A DNA stretch of 64,000 nucleotides. Origin: an uncultured Eubacteriales bacterium. Lineage in GTDB: Bacteria > Bacillota > Clostridia > Oscillospirales > Acutalibacteraceae. The notes under the pieces are model-generated. The model was not told the origin of the DNA. It did no database searches and was given only the letters and a program-made list of their open reading frames with translations. Made by a program: the position numbers and the translations under genes. Positions 8,875 to 17,544 of the stretch are shown here, in pieces. Each line of letters begins with the position of its first letter. The stretch's first letter is position 1. The DNA lies in the NCBI GenBank assembly GCA_934464615.1, contig CAKSKA010000001.1, forward strand, positions 124,001-188,000. Reading direction: 5' to 3'.

Positions 8875-10197
8875 ATGGCAAAACCCGTAGTTGCGGTAGT
8901 CGGCAGACCTAATGTCGGCAAATCGACGCTTTTTAATAAACTTGTGGGTAAAAGACTTTCCATTGTTGATGATACCCCCGGCGTTACGCGCGACAGAATT
9001 TACGGCGATGCCGAATGGTCGGGCAGACGTTTTATGTTGATAGATACCGGCGGTATAGAGCCGAAAACCGACGATATAATACTCGCTTCCATGCGTAATC
9101 AGGCAAAATTGGCTGTTGATATGGCGGACGTTATAATTTTCGTTACAGATTTACGCTCCGGTGTTACCGCCGCTGACAGCGAAGTTGCCGCGATGCTGCA
9201 AAAAAGCGGTAAACCCATAGTTTTGTGTGTTAATAAATGCGATACCGTAGGTCAGCCGCCGCTTGATTTTTATGAGTTTTACAATTTAGGTCTCGGCGAT
9301 CCCATAGCCGTATCCTCAGTACACGGACACGGCACAGGCGATTTGCTTGACGCGGTGTTTGAACATTTGCCTGCGCAAACGGAAGAGGATGACGATGAAT
9401 CCGTAATTAATGTTGCGGTAATAGGCAAACCTAATGCAGGTAAATCCTCGCTTATCAACTGCCTTGCAGGGGAAGAAAGGTCCATTGTGTCCGATATTGC
9501 AGGTACTACGCGCGATGCGATAGATACTATGGTGGAAAACGAAAACGGTAAATTTAATTTTATTGATACTGCGGGACTGCGCAGAAAAAGCCGTGTTGAC
9601 GACAATATTGAAAAATACAGTATTTTGCGCGCGCAAATGGCGGTTGAGCGCAGCGATGTTTGCGTAATTATGATAGACGGTGCAGAAGGATTTACCGAGC
9701 AGGACTCTAAAGTAGCGGGGCTTGCCCTAGACCAAGGCAAAGCCTGTATTATTGCCGTAAATAAATGGGACATTGTGGATAAGGACGGTCATACCATGGA
9801 CTCTTACCGCAAAAAACTTATGAAGGATTTTTCCTTTATGTCATATGCCCCGATTATTTTTATATCCGCCAAAACAGGCCAGCGTATAGACAGACTGCTT
9901 GAACTGATTAAATATGTAAACGAACAAAATTCCATGCGCATTTCCACGGGTATGTTAAATGATGTGCTTGCCGATGCCACTGCACGCGTACAGCCGCCTA
10001 CCGATAAGGGCAGACGCCTTAAAATATTTTATATAACGCAGGCGTCCACACGTCCGCCGACATTCGTGTGCTTTTGCAACCGTGCGGATCTGTTCCATTT
10101 TTCATACCAACGCTATCTTGAAAATCAAATAAGGTCTACTTTCGGACTTGAAGGTACACCGGTACGGTTTGTTATAAGAGAAAGAGGAGATAAATAA
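8875..10197 (+). CDS. der: Ribosome-associated GTPase Der (EngA)
   Basis: A 440-residue double GTPase needed for late 50S assembly. First G domain: GRPNVGKST at residues 10-18, DTPG, DTGG, NKCD. Second G domain: GKPNAGKSS, DTAG and NKWD. The C-terminal KH-like domain ends the protein. Length is normal. The ATG follows GGAGGGGG, and the stop overlaps the plsY start (TAATG). Confidence 0.97.
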   Translation: MAKPVVAVVGRPNVGKSTLFNKLVGKRLSIVDDTPGVTRDRIYGDAEWSGRRFMLIDTGGIEPKTDDIILASMRNQAKLAVDMADVIIFVTDLRSGVTAADSEVAAMLQKSGKPIVLCVNKCDTVGQPPLDFYEFYNLGLGDPIAVSSVHGHGTGDLLDAVFEHLPAQTEEDDDESVINVAVIGKPNAGKSSLINCLAGEERSIVSDIAGTTRDAIDTMVENENGKFNFIDTAGLRRKSRVDDNIEKYSILRAQMAVERSDVCVIMIDGAEGFTEQDSKVAGLALDQGKACIIAVNKWDIVDKDGHTMDSYRKKLMKDFSFMSYAPIIFISAKTGQRIDRLLELIKYVNEQNSMRISTGMLNDVLADATARVQPPTDKGRRLKIFYITQASTRPPTFVCFCNRADLFHFSYQRYLENQIRSTFGLEGTPVRFVIRERGDK

Positions 10198-10874
10198 TGT
10201 TACCGTATATTATAGCGTTCGCTGTTGCCGTAGCGGCATATCTTTTCGGCAGTATTAACTTTGCAATAATATTTTCCGGCGCATTTAAAAATGTGGATGT
10301 ACGCAATTACGGTTCGGGTAATGCCGGTGCCACCAATGTTTTAAGGGTGGCAGGTAAAAAGGCAGGCATACTCACTTTTGCTGCTGATGCGTTTAAAGGT
10401 GCTATGTCAAGCACACTGGGATTTTTAATATTTAAATATGTGCTTTACAATTTCGGCGGCACGGTACATCCCGTATTCTGCGGTCCGTACGGCGCGTTTA
10501 TATGCGGAATTTTATGTATGATAGGCCACTGCTGGCCGATTTTCTTTCAGTTCCGCGGCGGCAAAGCGGCGGCAACCAGTGTTGGTATTTTTGCCGTTTG
10601 CTGTTGGCCGGCAATTGTTGCCGGACTTGTGGGATTTGCCGTTACGGTTGCGGTAAGACGCATGGTGTCGCTCGGCTCCTTGGTGGCAACCGTTATAGTT
10701 GTGGCAGGCACAGGCATCGCTGCGTTTACGGGTTTTTACGGCAGCGGTGTTAATCCGTGGGTTATAACGGTTATTTCGGTTTTGCAGGGGTTGCTGGTGT
10801 TTTTGCGGCATAAGGATAATATAGAACGGCTTGCAAACGGCAAGGAAAAGCAAATTGATATAAAAAAGGACTGA
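10197..10874 (+). CDS. plsY: Acyl-phosphate:glycerol-3-phosphate acyltransferase PlsY
   Basis: A 225-residue integral membrane enzyme that makes lysophosphatidic acid from acyl-phosphate and glycerol-3-phosphate. Signature motifs: GSINFA near residue 18, NYGSGNAGATN around residue 40, and FRGGKAAATS in the middle. Five or more hydrophobic helices are visible. It is coupled to der (one-base overlap) and followed four bases later by gpsA, which supplies its substrate. No pair of this kind is unusual in clostridia. Confidence 0.95.
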   Translation: MLPYIIAFAVAVAAYLFGSINFAIIFSGAFKNVDVRNYGSGNAGATNVLRVAGKKAGILTFAADAFKGAMSSTLGFLIFKYVLYNFGGTVHPVFCGPYGAFICGILCMIGHCWPIFFQFRGGKAAATSVGIFAVCCWPAIVAGLVGFAVTVAVRRMVSLGSLVATVIVVAGTGIAAFTGFYGSGVNPWVITVISVLQGLLVFLRHKDNIERLANGKEKQIDIKKD

Positions 10875-10878
10875 TATT

Positions 10879-11871
10879 ATGGCAAAAATAACAGTGCTGG
10901 GCGCCGGCGGATTCGGAATTGCCCTGTCAATTTTAGCCTACGGCAACGGTCATACGGTGGCAATGTGGACACCGTTTGAACAGGAAGCCGATATGTTAAA
11001 AACCAACCGCACAAACGAAAAACTTTTAAAGGATATTTTTATACCGCAAAATATAGATATAACTACGGATATATCGGTCTGTAAAACGGACGATTTGACC
11101 ATAGTTGCGGTTCCGTCGTATGCTGTGCGGCAAACGGCAAAAAAAATAAAGGAAGTCGGCGGTAATTCCGTTGTGGCCTGCGTTGCAAAGGGATTTGAAA
11201 AGGGCACGATGCTCAGAATGTCGCAGGTGTTGGAAGAAGAACTGCCGTGCCGCCCGATAGTGGCACTTACAGGTCCGTCGCATGCGGAAGAAGTATCGCG
11301 CGGCGTGCCTACTTCAATTGTGGCGGCAAGCAAGGACATTGCTGCGGCGCAAACCGTACAGAAAATACTCAGCAATGAAAATATGCGCCTTTATACCGAT
11401 ACAGATGTAATCGGCGCGGAACTCGGAGGAGCGCTTAAAAACGTAATTGCGGTTTGCGTGGGATTTTGCAACGGCCTCGGCCTCGGCGACAACACAAAGG
11501 CGGCGCTTATTACGCGCGGACTTGCCGAAATGATGCGTCTCGGCAAAAAAATGGGAGCCGATCCGCATACGTTTGCAGGTCTTACGGGCATAGGCGACTT
11601 GGTAGTTACATGTATGTCGGTACATTCGCGGAATAATCGGTTCGGCACCCTTGTGGGATCCGGTATGCCGGTAGAGCAGGCGCTTAAAACGGTGGGTACG
11701 GTGGAAGGCTATTATGCCGCCGACACCGCAAGGCTTCTTTGCGAAAAGTATAATGTTGAAATGCCTATAATTACCGAATGCTGCAAAGTGTTGTATGACG
11801 GAAAATCACCGGCGGCGGTACTTAAAGACCTTATGAACAGACCGGTAAAACCCGAAAAGGATACATATTGA
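10879..11871 (+). CDS. gpsA: Glycerol-3-phosphate dehydrogenase [NAD(P)+]
   Basis: A 330-residue cytoplasmic enzyme reducing dihydroxyacetone phosphate to sn-glycerol-3-phosphate for phospholipid synthesis. It has an N-terminal dinucleotide fold (VLGAGGFGIALS), LTGPSHAEEV, the catalytic-lysine region GGALKNVIAV, and GLTGIGDLVVTC. Length is typical. It is the last gene of the yceD-to-gpsA operon and ends at a strong terminator. Confidence 0.97.
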   Translation: MAKITVLGAGGFGIALSILAYGNGHTVAMWTPFEQEADMLKTNRTNEKLLKDIFIPQNIDITTDISVCKTDDLTIVAVPSYAVRQTAKKIKEVGGNSVVACVAKGFEKGTMLRMSQVLEEELPCRPIVALTGPSHAEEVSRGVPTSIVAASKDIAAAQTVQKILSNENMRLYTDTDVIGAELGGALKNVIAVCVGFCNGLGLGDNTKAALITRGLAEMMRLGKKMGADPHTFAGLTGIGDLVVTCMSVHSRNNRFGTLVGSGMPVEQALKTVGTVEGYYAADTARLLCEKYNVEMPIITECCKVLYDGKSPAAVLKDLMNRPVKPEKDTY

Positions 11872-11876
11872 AATTA

Positions 11877-11917
11877 AAAGAGTTTGAATGATGAAAACAT
11901 CATTCAAACTCTTTTTT
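11877..11917. terminator. Bidirectional terminator between gpsA and ligA
   Basis: A 17-bp perfect stem (11877-11893 with 11898-11914), AAAA loop, followed by T residues on the plus strand and T-rich on the minus strand. It serves two convergent genes. Confidence 0.9.
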
Positions 11918-11947
11918 AACAAATAAGATAATTCCGCTTAAACGGTT

Positions 11948-13942
11948 TTATAATTCAATCAATTCTTTAAGGCGTGTTTCGTCTATTATTTCCACACCGG
12001 CTTTTTCGGCTTTGGCCTTTTTGCTACCGGCATCCTCGCCGCAAAGCAGTATATCGGTTTTGCCCGATACGGAGCCTGTGACCGTCGCACCCAAATTTTT
12101 CATTATCTCGGTAAGTTCGTCCCTTGTTTTGCTGCTGAATTTACCGGTAATTACAACGGTTTTGCCGTAAAAATAGCCGTTTTCGTCGGCATTTGCGGTG
12201 CTGCTTTTTTCAACGGTTATAAATTTTTGCAGGTTTTCAAATTCGGCTCGGTTTTCTTCATTTTTAAACCAGAGGTGAATTTCGCGGTTCATTATCTCAC
12301 CTATTCCGTCTATCTGCGTAAAATCATAATCGCCGTATACTGCTGTGCGGAATTTTTCAATATCGCCGCCGAATACCGAGTCTATAAGGCTCGCCGCCGA
12401 TTTTCCGCAAAGATTTATATTAAGCGCAACCAACAGCCGTGCAAGCGAAGTGTGGGCGGCGGAATTAAGCGATTTTTCAAGATTTTCGTAGGACTTTTCG
12501 CCAAAGCCCTCCATATTTATTATTTTCTCCTTATGCTGCGGCAGGGAAAATATATCGCACAAATTTTTTATCCAACCGCGCGACATAAATTTGTAAAGGG
12601 TTGCCTCGCTTAATCCGTCTATATCAAGCGCATTTTTGCTTACAAAATGCGTGTATTTTTTTATTTGCCTGCCGGGACAGGCGGCATTTGTACAGTAAAG
12701 CACACGCACGGGCGTATCGCCGTTTTCTGTGATTTTTATTACGGTATCGCTGTCGCACACAGGACATTTTTTGGGTATATCCGCAGTATAGTCCCGCCTG
12801 TTTTCAAGTTCTGCCGTAATGTTGCGCTCAACATGCGGTATAATCATATTCCGTTTTGAAACGGATATTTTATCCCCCGTTTTAAGTTTTAAATTTTCAA
12901 TAAACGTTATATTATGCAGCGATGCCCTTTCCACATTTGTGTTGTCGATTTCAACCGTATCAAATTCGGCTATAGGGGTTAACTGACCTGTCCTTGAAAT
13001 ATTCCATTTAATGTTTTTAAGCACTGTATCAAAATGCGGATCGCCGAATTTAAAGGCTATTCCGTCCTTAAAATGATGTGATGTTCTGCCTTGGGCCGCA
13101 CCGTACGAAACGCTGTCAAACGAAAAGACAATGCCGTCTATGGGGTATCCCTTTTTTAATGCATAATCTTTAAGGGCGTTGATTTTTTCAAGCGTTGTAT
13201 CTACAGTGTCATCTGCCGTAAGTGTGTCGTGCGGTATCATGGTAAAGCCGAGTTTTTCAAGCCGCTTTAATTTTTCAAGTTTGCTGTCTGTGTCGTTAAA
13301 TCCCACAAGTACGTTAAAAGGTATAAACGAAACGCCGCGTGCGGCGCACACAGCGGAATCAAGCTGCCTTACGGAGCCCGATGCCAAATTACGCGGTGTT
13401 GAATATTTGTCCTCGTCATTTTCTATTTCGCTGTTAATTTTCTCAAATGTGGCTACATCAATAAATGCTTCTCCGCTTATTTCCAATTTTTCTTTGCAGT
13501 TTATTTTTTGCGGAACATTCACAAAAACACGCGCGTTGTGCGTAATATCTTCGCCCTGTATGCCGTCACCGCGTGTTGCGGCGGCAACGATTACACCGTT
13601 TTCGTAGGTTATTTTTACGGTAAGTCCGTCAAGTTTCAATGCCAAATATCCGTCGCTTTGCTTTGCCATATCATACACATCTGCGGCGTTTTTTGTTTTG
13701 GCAAGAGATAAAAGCGGTATATCGTGCGTAACCTTTTTAAGTTCGCTTAAAACTTCATACCCTGCACGCATTGTGGGGGAGTCGCTGCGGACGTATCCTG
13801 TTTCCGTTTCAAGACGGCTCAGTTCGTCAAAAAGTGCGTCATACTGTGCGTCCGACAGCGAGGGATTATTTTTATTGTAATATTCATCACAACATTTGTT
13901 AAGATATTTTACAAGGTAGTCAATGCGTTCTCTTTTATCCAT
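11948..13942 (-). CDS. ligA: NAD-dependent DNA ligase, divergent LigA subfamily
   Basis: 664 residues with the full LigA layout: adenylation domain with nucleophile K103 in KLDG, TRGDG and GEAF motifs, OB fold, four-Cys zinc site (CPVC...CTNAAC), helix-hairpin-helix segment, and a C-terminal BRCT domain (YGKTVVITGKFSS onward). It seals nicks using NAD+. Several canonical stretches are altered: the usual PMLSL-N-F is PLLSLAKTKN, the usual RAGDVIP is KRNMIIP, and motif IV reads DGIVFSF with S274 where a lysine is expected. K298 of motif V is present. It could be a second, specialised ligase rather than the only one. The ATG has an AAGGAAG ribosome-binding site. Confidence 0.85.
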   Translation of the reverse strand: MDKRERIDYLVKYLNKCCDEYYNKNNPSLSDAQYDALFDELSRLETETGYVRSDSPTMRAGYEVLSELKKVTHDIPLLSLAKTKNAADVYDMAKQSDGYLALKLDGLTVKITYENGVIVAAATRGDGIQGEDITHNARVFVNVPQKINCKEKLEISGEAFIDVATFEKINSEIENDEDKYSTPRNLASGSVRQLDSAVCAARGVSFIPFNVLVGFNDTDSKLEKLKRLEKLGFTMIPHDTLTADDTVDTTLEKINALKDYALKKGYPIDGIVFSFDSVSYGAAQGRTSHHFKDGIAFKFGDPHFDTVLKNIKWNISRTGQLTPIAEFDTVEIDNTNVERASLHNITFIENLKLKTGDKISVSKRNMIIPHVERNITAELENRRDYTADIPKKCPVCDSDTVIKITENGDTPVRVLYCTNAACPGRQIKKYTHFVSKNALDIDGLSEATLYKFMSRGWIKNLCDIFSLPQHKEKIINMEGFGEKSYENLEKSLNSAAHTSLARLLVALNINLCGKSAASLIDSVFGGDIEKFRTAVYGDYDFTQIDGIGEIMNREIHLWFKNEENRAEFENLQKFITVEKSSTANADENGYFYGKTVVITGKFSSKTRDELTEIMKNLGATVTGSVSGKTDILLCGEDAGSKKAKAEKAGVEIIDETRLKELIEL

Positions 13943-14081
13943 AAAATCTTCCTTACAGTTATTATAGAATATATTTTACCATAATTTTAAAATATTTTAA
14001 ATAAATTTTCCGAATTTCTTTTTTTGTTCATAATTTTAGGTTATAATTACAATGCTTATTTACATAAACGGAGATGAAAAT

Positions 14082-16712
14082 GTGTTAAGTCTTAAAAACA
14101 TTAAAAAGGATTATATTACGGGCAACGAAACGGTGCAGGCGCTTAAAGGCGTAAGTATAGACTTTAGGAAAAGCGAGTTTGTATCCATTCTCGGTCAGTC
14201 GGGCTGCGGTAAAACAACGCTGCTTAACATTATCGGCGGACTGGATAAATATACAAGCGGCGACCTTATTATAAGCGGCAGATCCACTAAAGAATTTAAG
14301 GACAGGGATTGGGACGCTTACCGCAACCATTCCGTAGGTTTTGTTTTCCAAAGCTATAACCTTATTCCGCACCAAACGGTGCTTTCGAATGTTGAGTTGG
14401 CCCTGACGCTTTCGGGTGTATCTAAAAAAGAACGCCGCCAAAAAGCCATAGACGCACTGACAAAGGTAGGGCTTGCGGATCAGATAAACAAAAAGCCCAA
14501 TCAAATGTCGGGCGGACAAATGCAGCGCGTTGCAATTGCAAGGGCGCTTGTTAATGATCCGGAAATATTGCTGGCGGATGAACCCACAGGCGCGCTTGAC
14601 TCCGCTACAAGTATACAGGTAATGGATATTTTAAAGGAAATATCCAAGGAAAAACTTGTAATAATGGTAACGCACAATCCCGAACTTGCGGAAAAATATT
14701 CAACAAGGATAATACGCGTGCTGGACGGAGAGGTTGTAAGCGACAGTAATCCGTATACGGACGAGAGCGTGCTGCCGAAACCCGAAACAGACAAAAAAGC
14801 ATCAAAAAAGGGAAGGCTTAAATCAATGTCGTTTTTTACGGCACTGTCATTAAGTTTCAATAACCTTATGACTAAAAAGGGCAGGACTTTTATGACTGCC
14901 TTTGCAGGCAGCATAGGAATAATAGGTATAGCCCTTATTTTATCAATATCCGCGGGACTTGAAGCATATATTGCCAAAGTAGAGGAGGATACGCTGTCGG
15001 GTTATCCGGTAACTATCGAAGAATCCGCGGTGGATTTTACAAGCATGATGAAATCCATGATGGGCAAGGATAAGGATACCGCACAGCAGGAAGAAGGCAG
15101 AATTTACTCAAACGATGTAATAGTGGATATGATGCAGGCGTTTTCTTCCGGTTCTGCCGAAAACAACCTTACCGATTTTAAAAAGTATATAGAAAACGGA
15201 GATACCGGTATTAAGGATTTGGTTACCGATATACAGTATCAGTACTCTACGCCTATGAATATTTATAAAGCCGATACTTCCGACGGTATTGTGCAGGTAA
15301 ATCCGGGCTGGGTGTTTGAAAAATTGGGAATGACATCGTCCGCACAGCAAAACAACAGCGTTATGAAAAGCATGACAAAGTCGGACGTATGGGCGCAATT
15401 GCTTGATAATGACGAACTTATAAATTCGCAATACGATGTAATTGCCGGAAAGCTGCCGGAAAATTCACACGAAGCGGTTTTAATAGTTGATAAAAACTCC
15501 CAGGTAAGCGACTATACCCTTTACACTCTCGGTCTGCGCGATTTTTCCGAAGTTGAGGAATTAATGAAAGCAATTATGGCAAATGAAGAATACGAAGTTA
15601 AATCCTCGTCATATTCTTTTGATGATATTTTGGGACTTGAGTATAAATTGCTTGTTAATACCGACTGTTATGAAAAGGAAAACGGCGTTTGGACAGATAA
15701 AAGCAACGATGAAATTTATATGATGAACAAAATAAAAGACGCCGTTACCGTAAAGATAGTGGGAATATTAAAACCCAATAAGGATGCGACAGCCACGGCA
15801 AGTATAGACACGGTGGCGTATAAATCGTCACTTATGACAGAACTTGTAAATGCCGTAAACGACAGCGAAATAGTAAAGGAACAAAAGGAAAACAGCGATA
15901 CGGACGTATTTACCGGACTTAAATTTGCGGGCGGCGAGAAGACCGATTTAACCTACGAGCAGCTGCAGGAATATATGAGCACATTGCCGCCGCAAAAAGC
16001 TGCCGAAATGCAAAGCTATATGCAGCAAATGAAGCAGGCGGGTATGAGTGACGAAAAAATACTTGAGGCGTTTGCTTCGTCGGTTGTAAAAACATCAGAG
16101 TCGACTTATGAGGAAAATCTTGACAAAATGGGTGTTTCGGAACTTGACAGCCCGTCGGTTATAAACATTTATCCCAAAGATTTTGCCGCTAAGGACGATA
16201 TTGCCGATATTATAAGCCGTTATAACGACACGGTGAGTGAAACCGATAAAATCACCTATACCGATTATGTCGGAATAATGATGTCCTCGATAACGACTAT
16301 AATAAATGCCATAAGTTATATACTTATAGCGTTTGTCGCGATTTCACTTGTTGTATCTTCGATAATGATAGGAATTATAACCTACATTTCCGTACTTGAA
16401 CGTACAAAGGAAATAGGTATTCTGCGCGCAATAGGCGCTTCCAAACGGGATGTGTCCAGAGTGTTTAACGCCGAAACGCTGATTATAGGATTTGTTGCCG
16501 GCGCTATAGGAATAGGAATTACATTACTGTTGACAATTCCGATAAATGCGCTTATAAGGAATATTGCAAAAATTTCGGCTACCGCCGTTTTGCCGTGGCA
16601 GGGCGCCGTAATTCTTGTAATTATAAGCATGCTGCTTACTTTCCTTGCGGGTACATTCCCGTCAAGAGTGGCGTCTAAAAAAGATCCCGTAATAGCACTT
16701 CGTACTGAATAA
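14082..16712 (+). CDS. MacB-type ABC transporter, ATPase fused to FtsX permease
   Basis: An 876-residue fusion. The ATPase has Walker A GQSGCGKTT (38-46), Q-loop FVFQSYN, signature MSGGQMQRVA (S143-Q146) and Walker B ILLADEP (D166, E167), all intact. A transmembrane helix follows at about 270, then a large extracytoplasmic domain, then three C-terminal helices of the FtsX type. Such proteins act as mechanotransmission pumps for peptides, drugs or lipids; the substrate is unknown. I chose GTG at 14082 because GGAG precedes it by eight bases and homologues begin at this point. An ATG at 14052 lies almost on the predicted transcription start (TATAAT at 14042-14047). The PAP2 gene follows 11 bases on. 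Confidence 0.85.
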   Translation: MLSLKNIKKDYITGNETVQALKGVSIDFRKSEFVSILGQSGCGKTTLLNIIGGLDKYTSGDLIISGRSTKEFKDRDWDAYRNHSVGFVFQSYNLIPHQTVLSNVELALTLSGVSKKERRQKAIDALTKVGLADQINKKPNQMSGGQMQRVAIARALVNDPEILLADEPTGALDSATSIQVMDILKEISKEKLVIMVTHNPELAEKYSTRIIRVLDGEVVSDSNPYTDESVLPKPETDKKASKKGRLKSMSFFTALSLSFNNLMTKKGRTFMTAFAGSIGIIGIALILSISAGLEAYIAKVEEDTLSGYPVTIEESAVDFTSMMKSMMGKDKDTAQQEEGRIYSNDVIVDMMQAFSSGSAENNLTDFKKYIENGDTGIKDLVTDIQYQYSTPMNIYKADTSDGIVQVNPGWVFEKLGMTSSAQQNNSVMKSMTKSDVWAQLLDNDELINSQYDVIAGKLPENSHEAVLIVDKNSQVSDYTLYTLGLRDFSEVEELMKAIMANEEYEVKSSSYSFDDILGLEYKLLVNTDCYEKENGVWTDKSNDEIYMMNKIKDAVTVKIVGILKPNKDATATASIDTVAYKSSLMTELVNAVNDSEIVKEQKENSDTDVFTGLKFAGGEKTDLTYEQLQEYMSTLPPQKAAEMQSYMQQMKQAGMSDEKILEAFASSVVKTSESTYEENLDKMGVSELDSPSVINIYPKDFAAKDDIADIISRYNDTVSETDKITYTDYVGIMMSSITTIINAISYILIAFVAISLVVSSIMIGIITYISVLERTKEIGILRAIGASKRDVSRVFNAETLIIGFVAGAIGIGITLLLTIPINALIRNIAKISATAVLPWQGAVILVIISMLLTFLAGTFPSRVASKKDPVIALRTE

Positions 16713-16723
16713 AGGGGAAAAAT

Positions 16724-17419
16724 ATGGCAAAATTCAATCTTTCAATTTTGAAAAACGAGGACGGAAATTACAAGCACCTGCTTTATTTGCTGGTGGTACC
16801 GGTTTACCTTACCGTGTTTTTTATATGCGAAGCCGTTGTTAAAGACGATTACTATGTAACGTATTTACCTATTGACGATAAAATACCGTTTAACGAGTGG
16901 TTTGTTATACCGTATTGCTTGTGGTATGTATACCTTGTGGGAATAGGGCTTTATCTTGTGTTTAAAGACATACCGCAATTTAAAAAATATATGCTTTGTT
17001 TGGGTTCGTCCTTCCTTGCGGCTTCGTTTCTTTTCCTTTTTTGGCACAACGGGCAGGATTTAAGGGTTAATATCGACGTCCCCGCAAATTTTGCACAGGC
17101 ATGGGTTAAATCGCTGTATGCGGCGGATACAAACACAAATGTGTGTCCCAGTTTGCACGTTGTGGGTTGCTTTGTAGGTGCTTTTGCCGTGTTCAACTGC
17201 AAAAAACTTAACCGTCCGTATATAAGGATTTTAACCGTGATTTCCGCCGCTGTTATAAGCATTTCCACGGTATTTATTAAGCAGCACTCAATAGTTGATG
17301 TAATAGTCGCCGTGCCGTATTCGTTTATATTTTACTTTGCGGTTTATGTAATACCGAAGGTTATACAAAAGCGCAATTTACATAAAAAGGCATACGGCGC
17401 CGATATACAGGAAAAATAA
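16724..17419 (+). CDS. PAP2 superfamily membrane protein
   Basis: A 231-residue membrane protein with about six hydrophobic helices. The PAP2 core is seen as CPSLHV (about residue 140) and IKQHSIVDVIVAV (about residue 185), giving the two histidines and the aspartate of the phosphatase site. The family covers lipid phosphate phosphatases and phosphotransferases (undecaprenyl-PP phosphatase, inositol-phosphotransferase types). The exact substrate cannot be told. It is likely co-transcribed with the upstream ABC transporter and ends in a terminator. Confidence 0.8.
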   Translation: MAKFNLSILKNEDGNYKHLLYLLVVPVYLTVFFICEAVVKDDYYVTYLPIDDKIPFNEWFVIPYCLWYVYLVGIGLYLVFKDIPQFKKYMLCLGSSFLAASFLFLFWHNGQDLRVNIDVPANFAQAWVKSLYAADTNTNVCPSLHVVGCFVGAFAVFNCKKLNRPYIRILTVISAAVISISTVFIKQHSIVDVIVAVPYSFIFYFAVYVIPKVIQKRNLHKKAYGADIQEK

Positions 17420-17441
17420 ATATAAATTTACGGCTAAAAAG

Positions 17442-17482
17442 CAGGAAAAGGGTACAAAAACACCCCTTTTCCTGTTGTTTTT
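17442..17482 (+). terminator. Terminator after the PAP2 gene
   Basis: An 11-bp stem CAGGAAAAGGG / CCCTTTTCCTG (17442-17452 with 17464-17474) is followed by TTGTTTTTT. Confidence 0.85.
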
Positions 17483-17503
17483 TATCGGGTTATATTATAT
17501 AAT
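17475..17503 (+). promoter_or_regulatory. Promoter of the GH106-like/ABC fusion operon
   Basis: TTGTTT (17475-17480) and TATAAT (17498-17503) with a 17-base spacer. The -35 box lies inside the T tract of the preceding terminator, so the two units are insulated back to back. Confidence 0.65.
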
Positions 17504-17544
17504 AATATAGTATGGATAATTATTACAAAAGCGGGAGAGCATAA

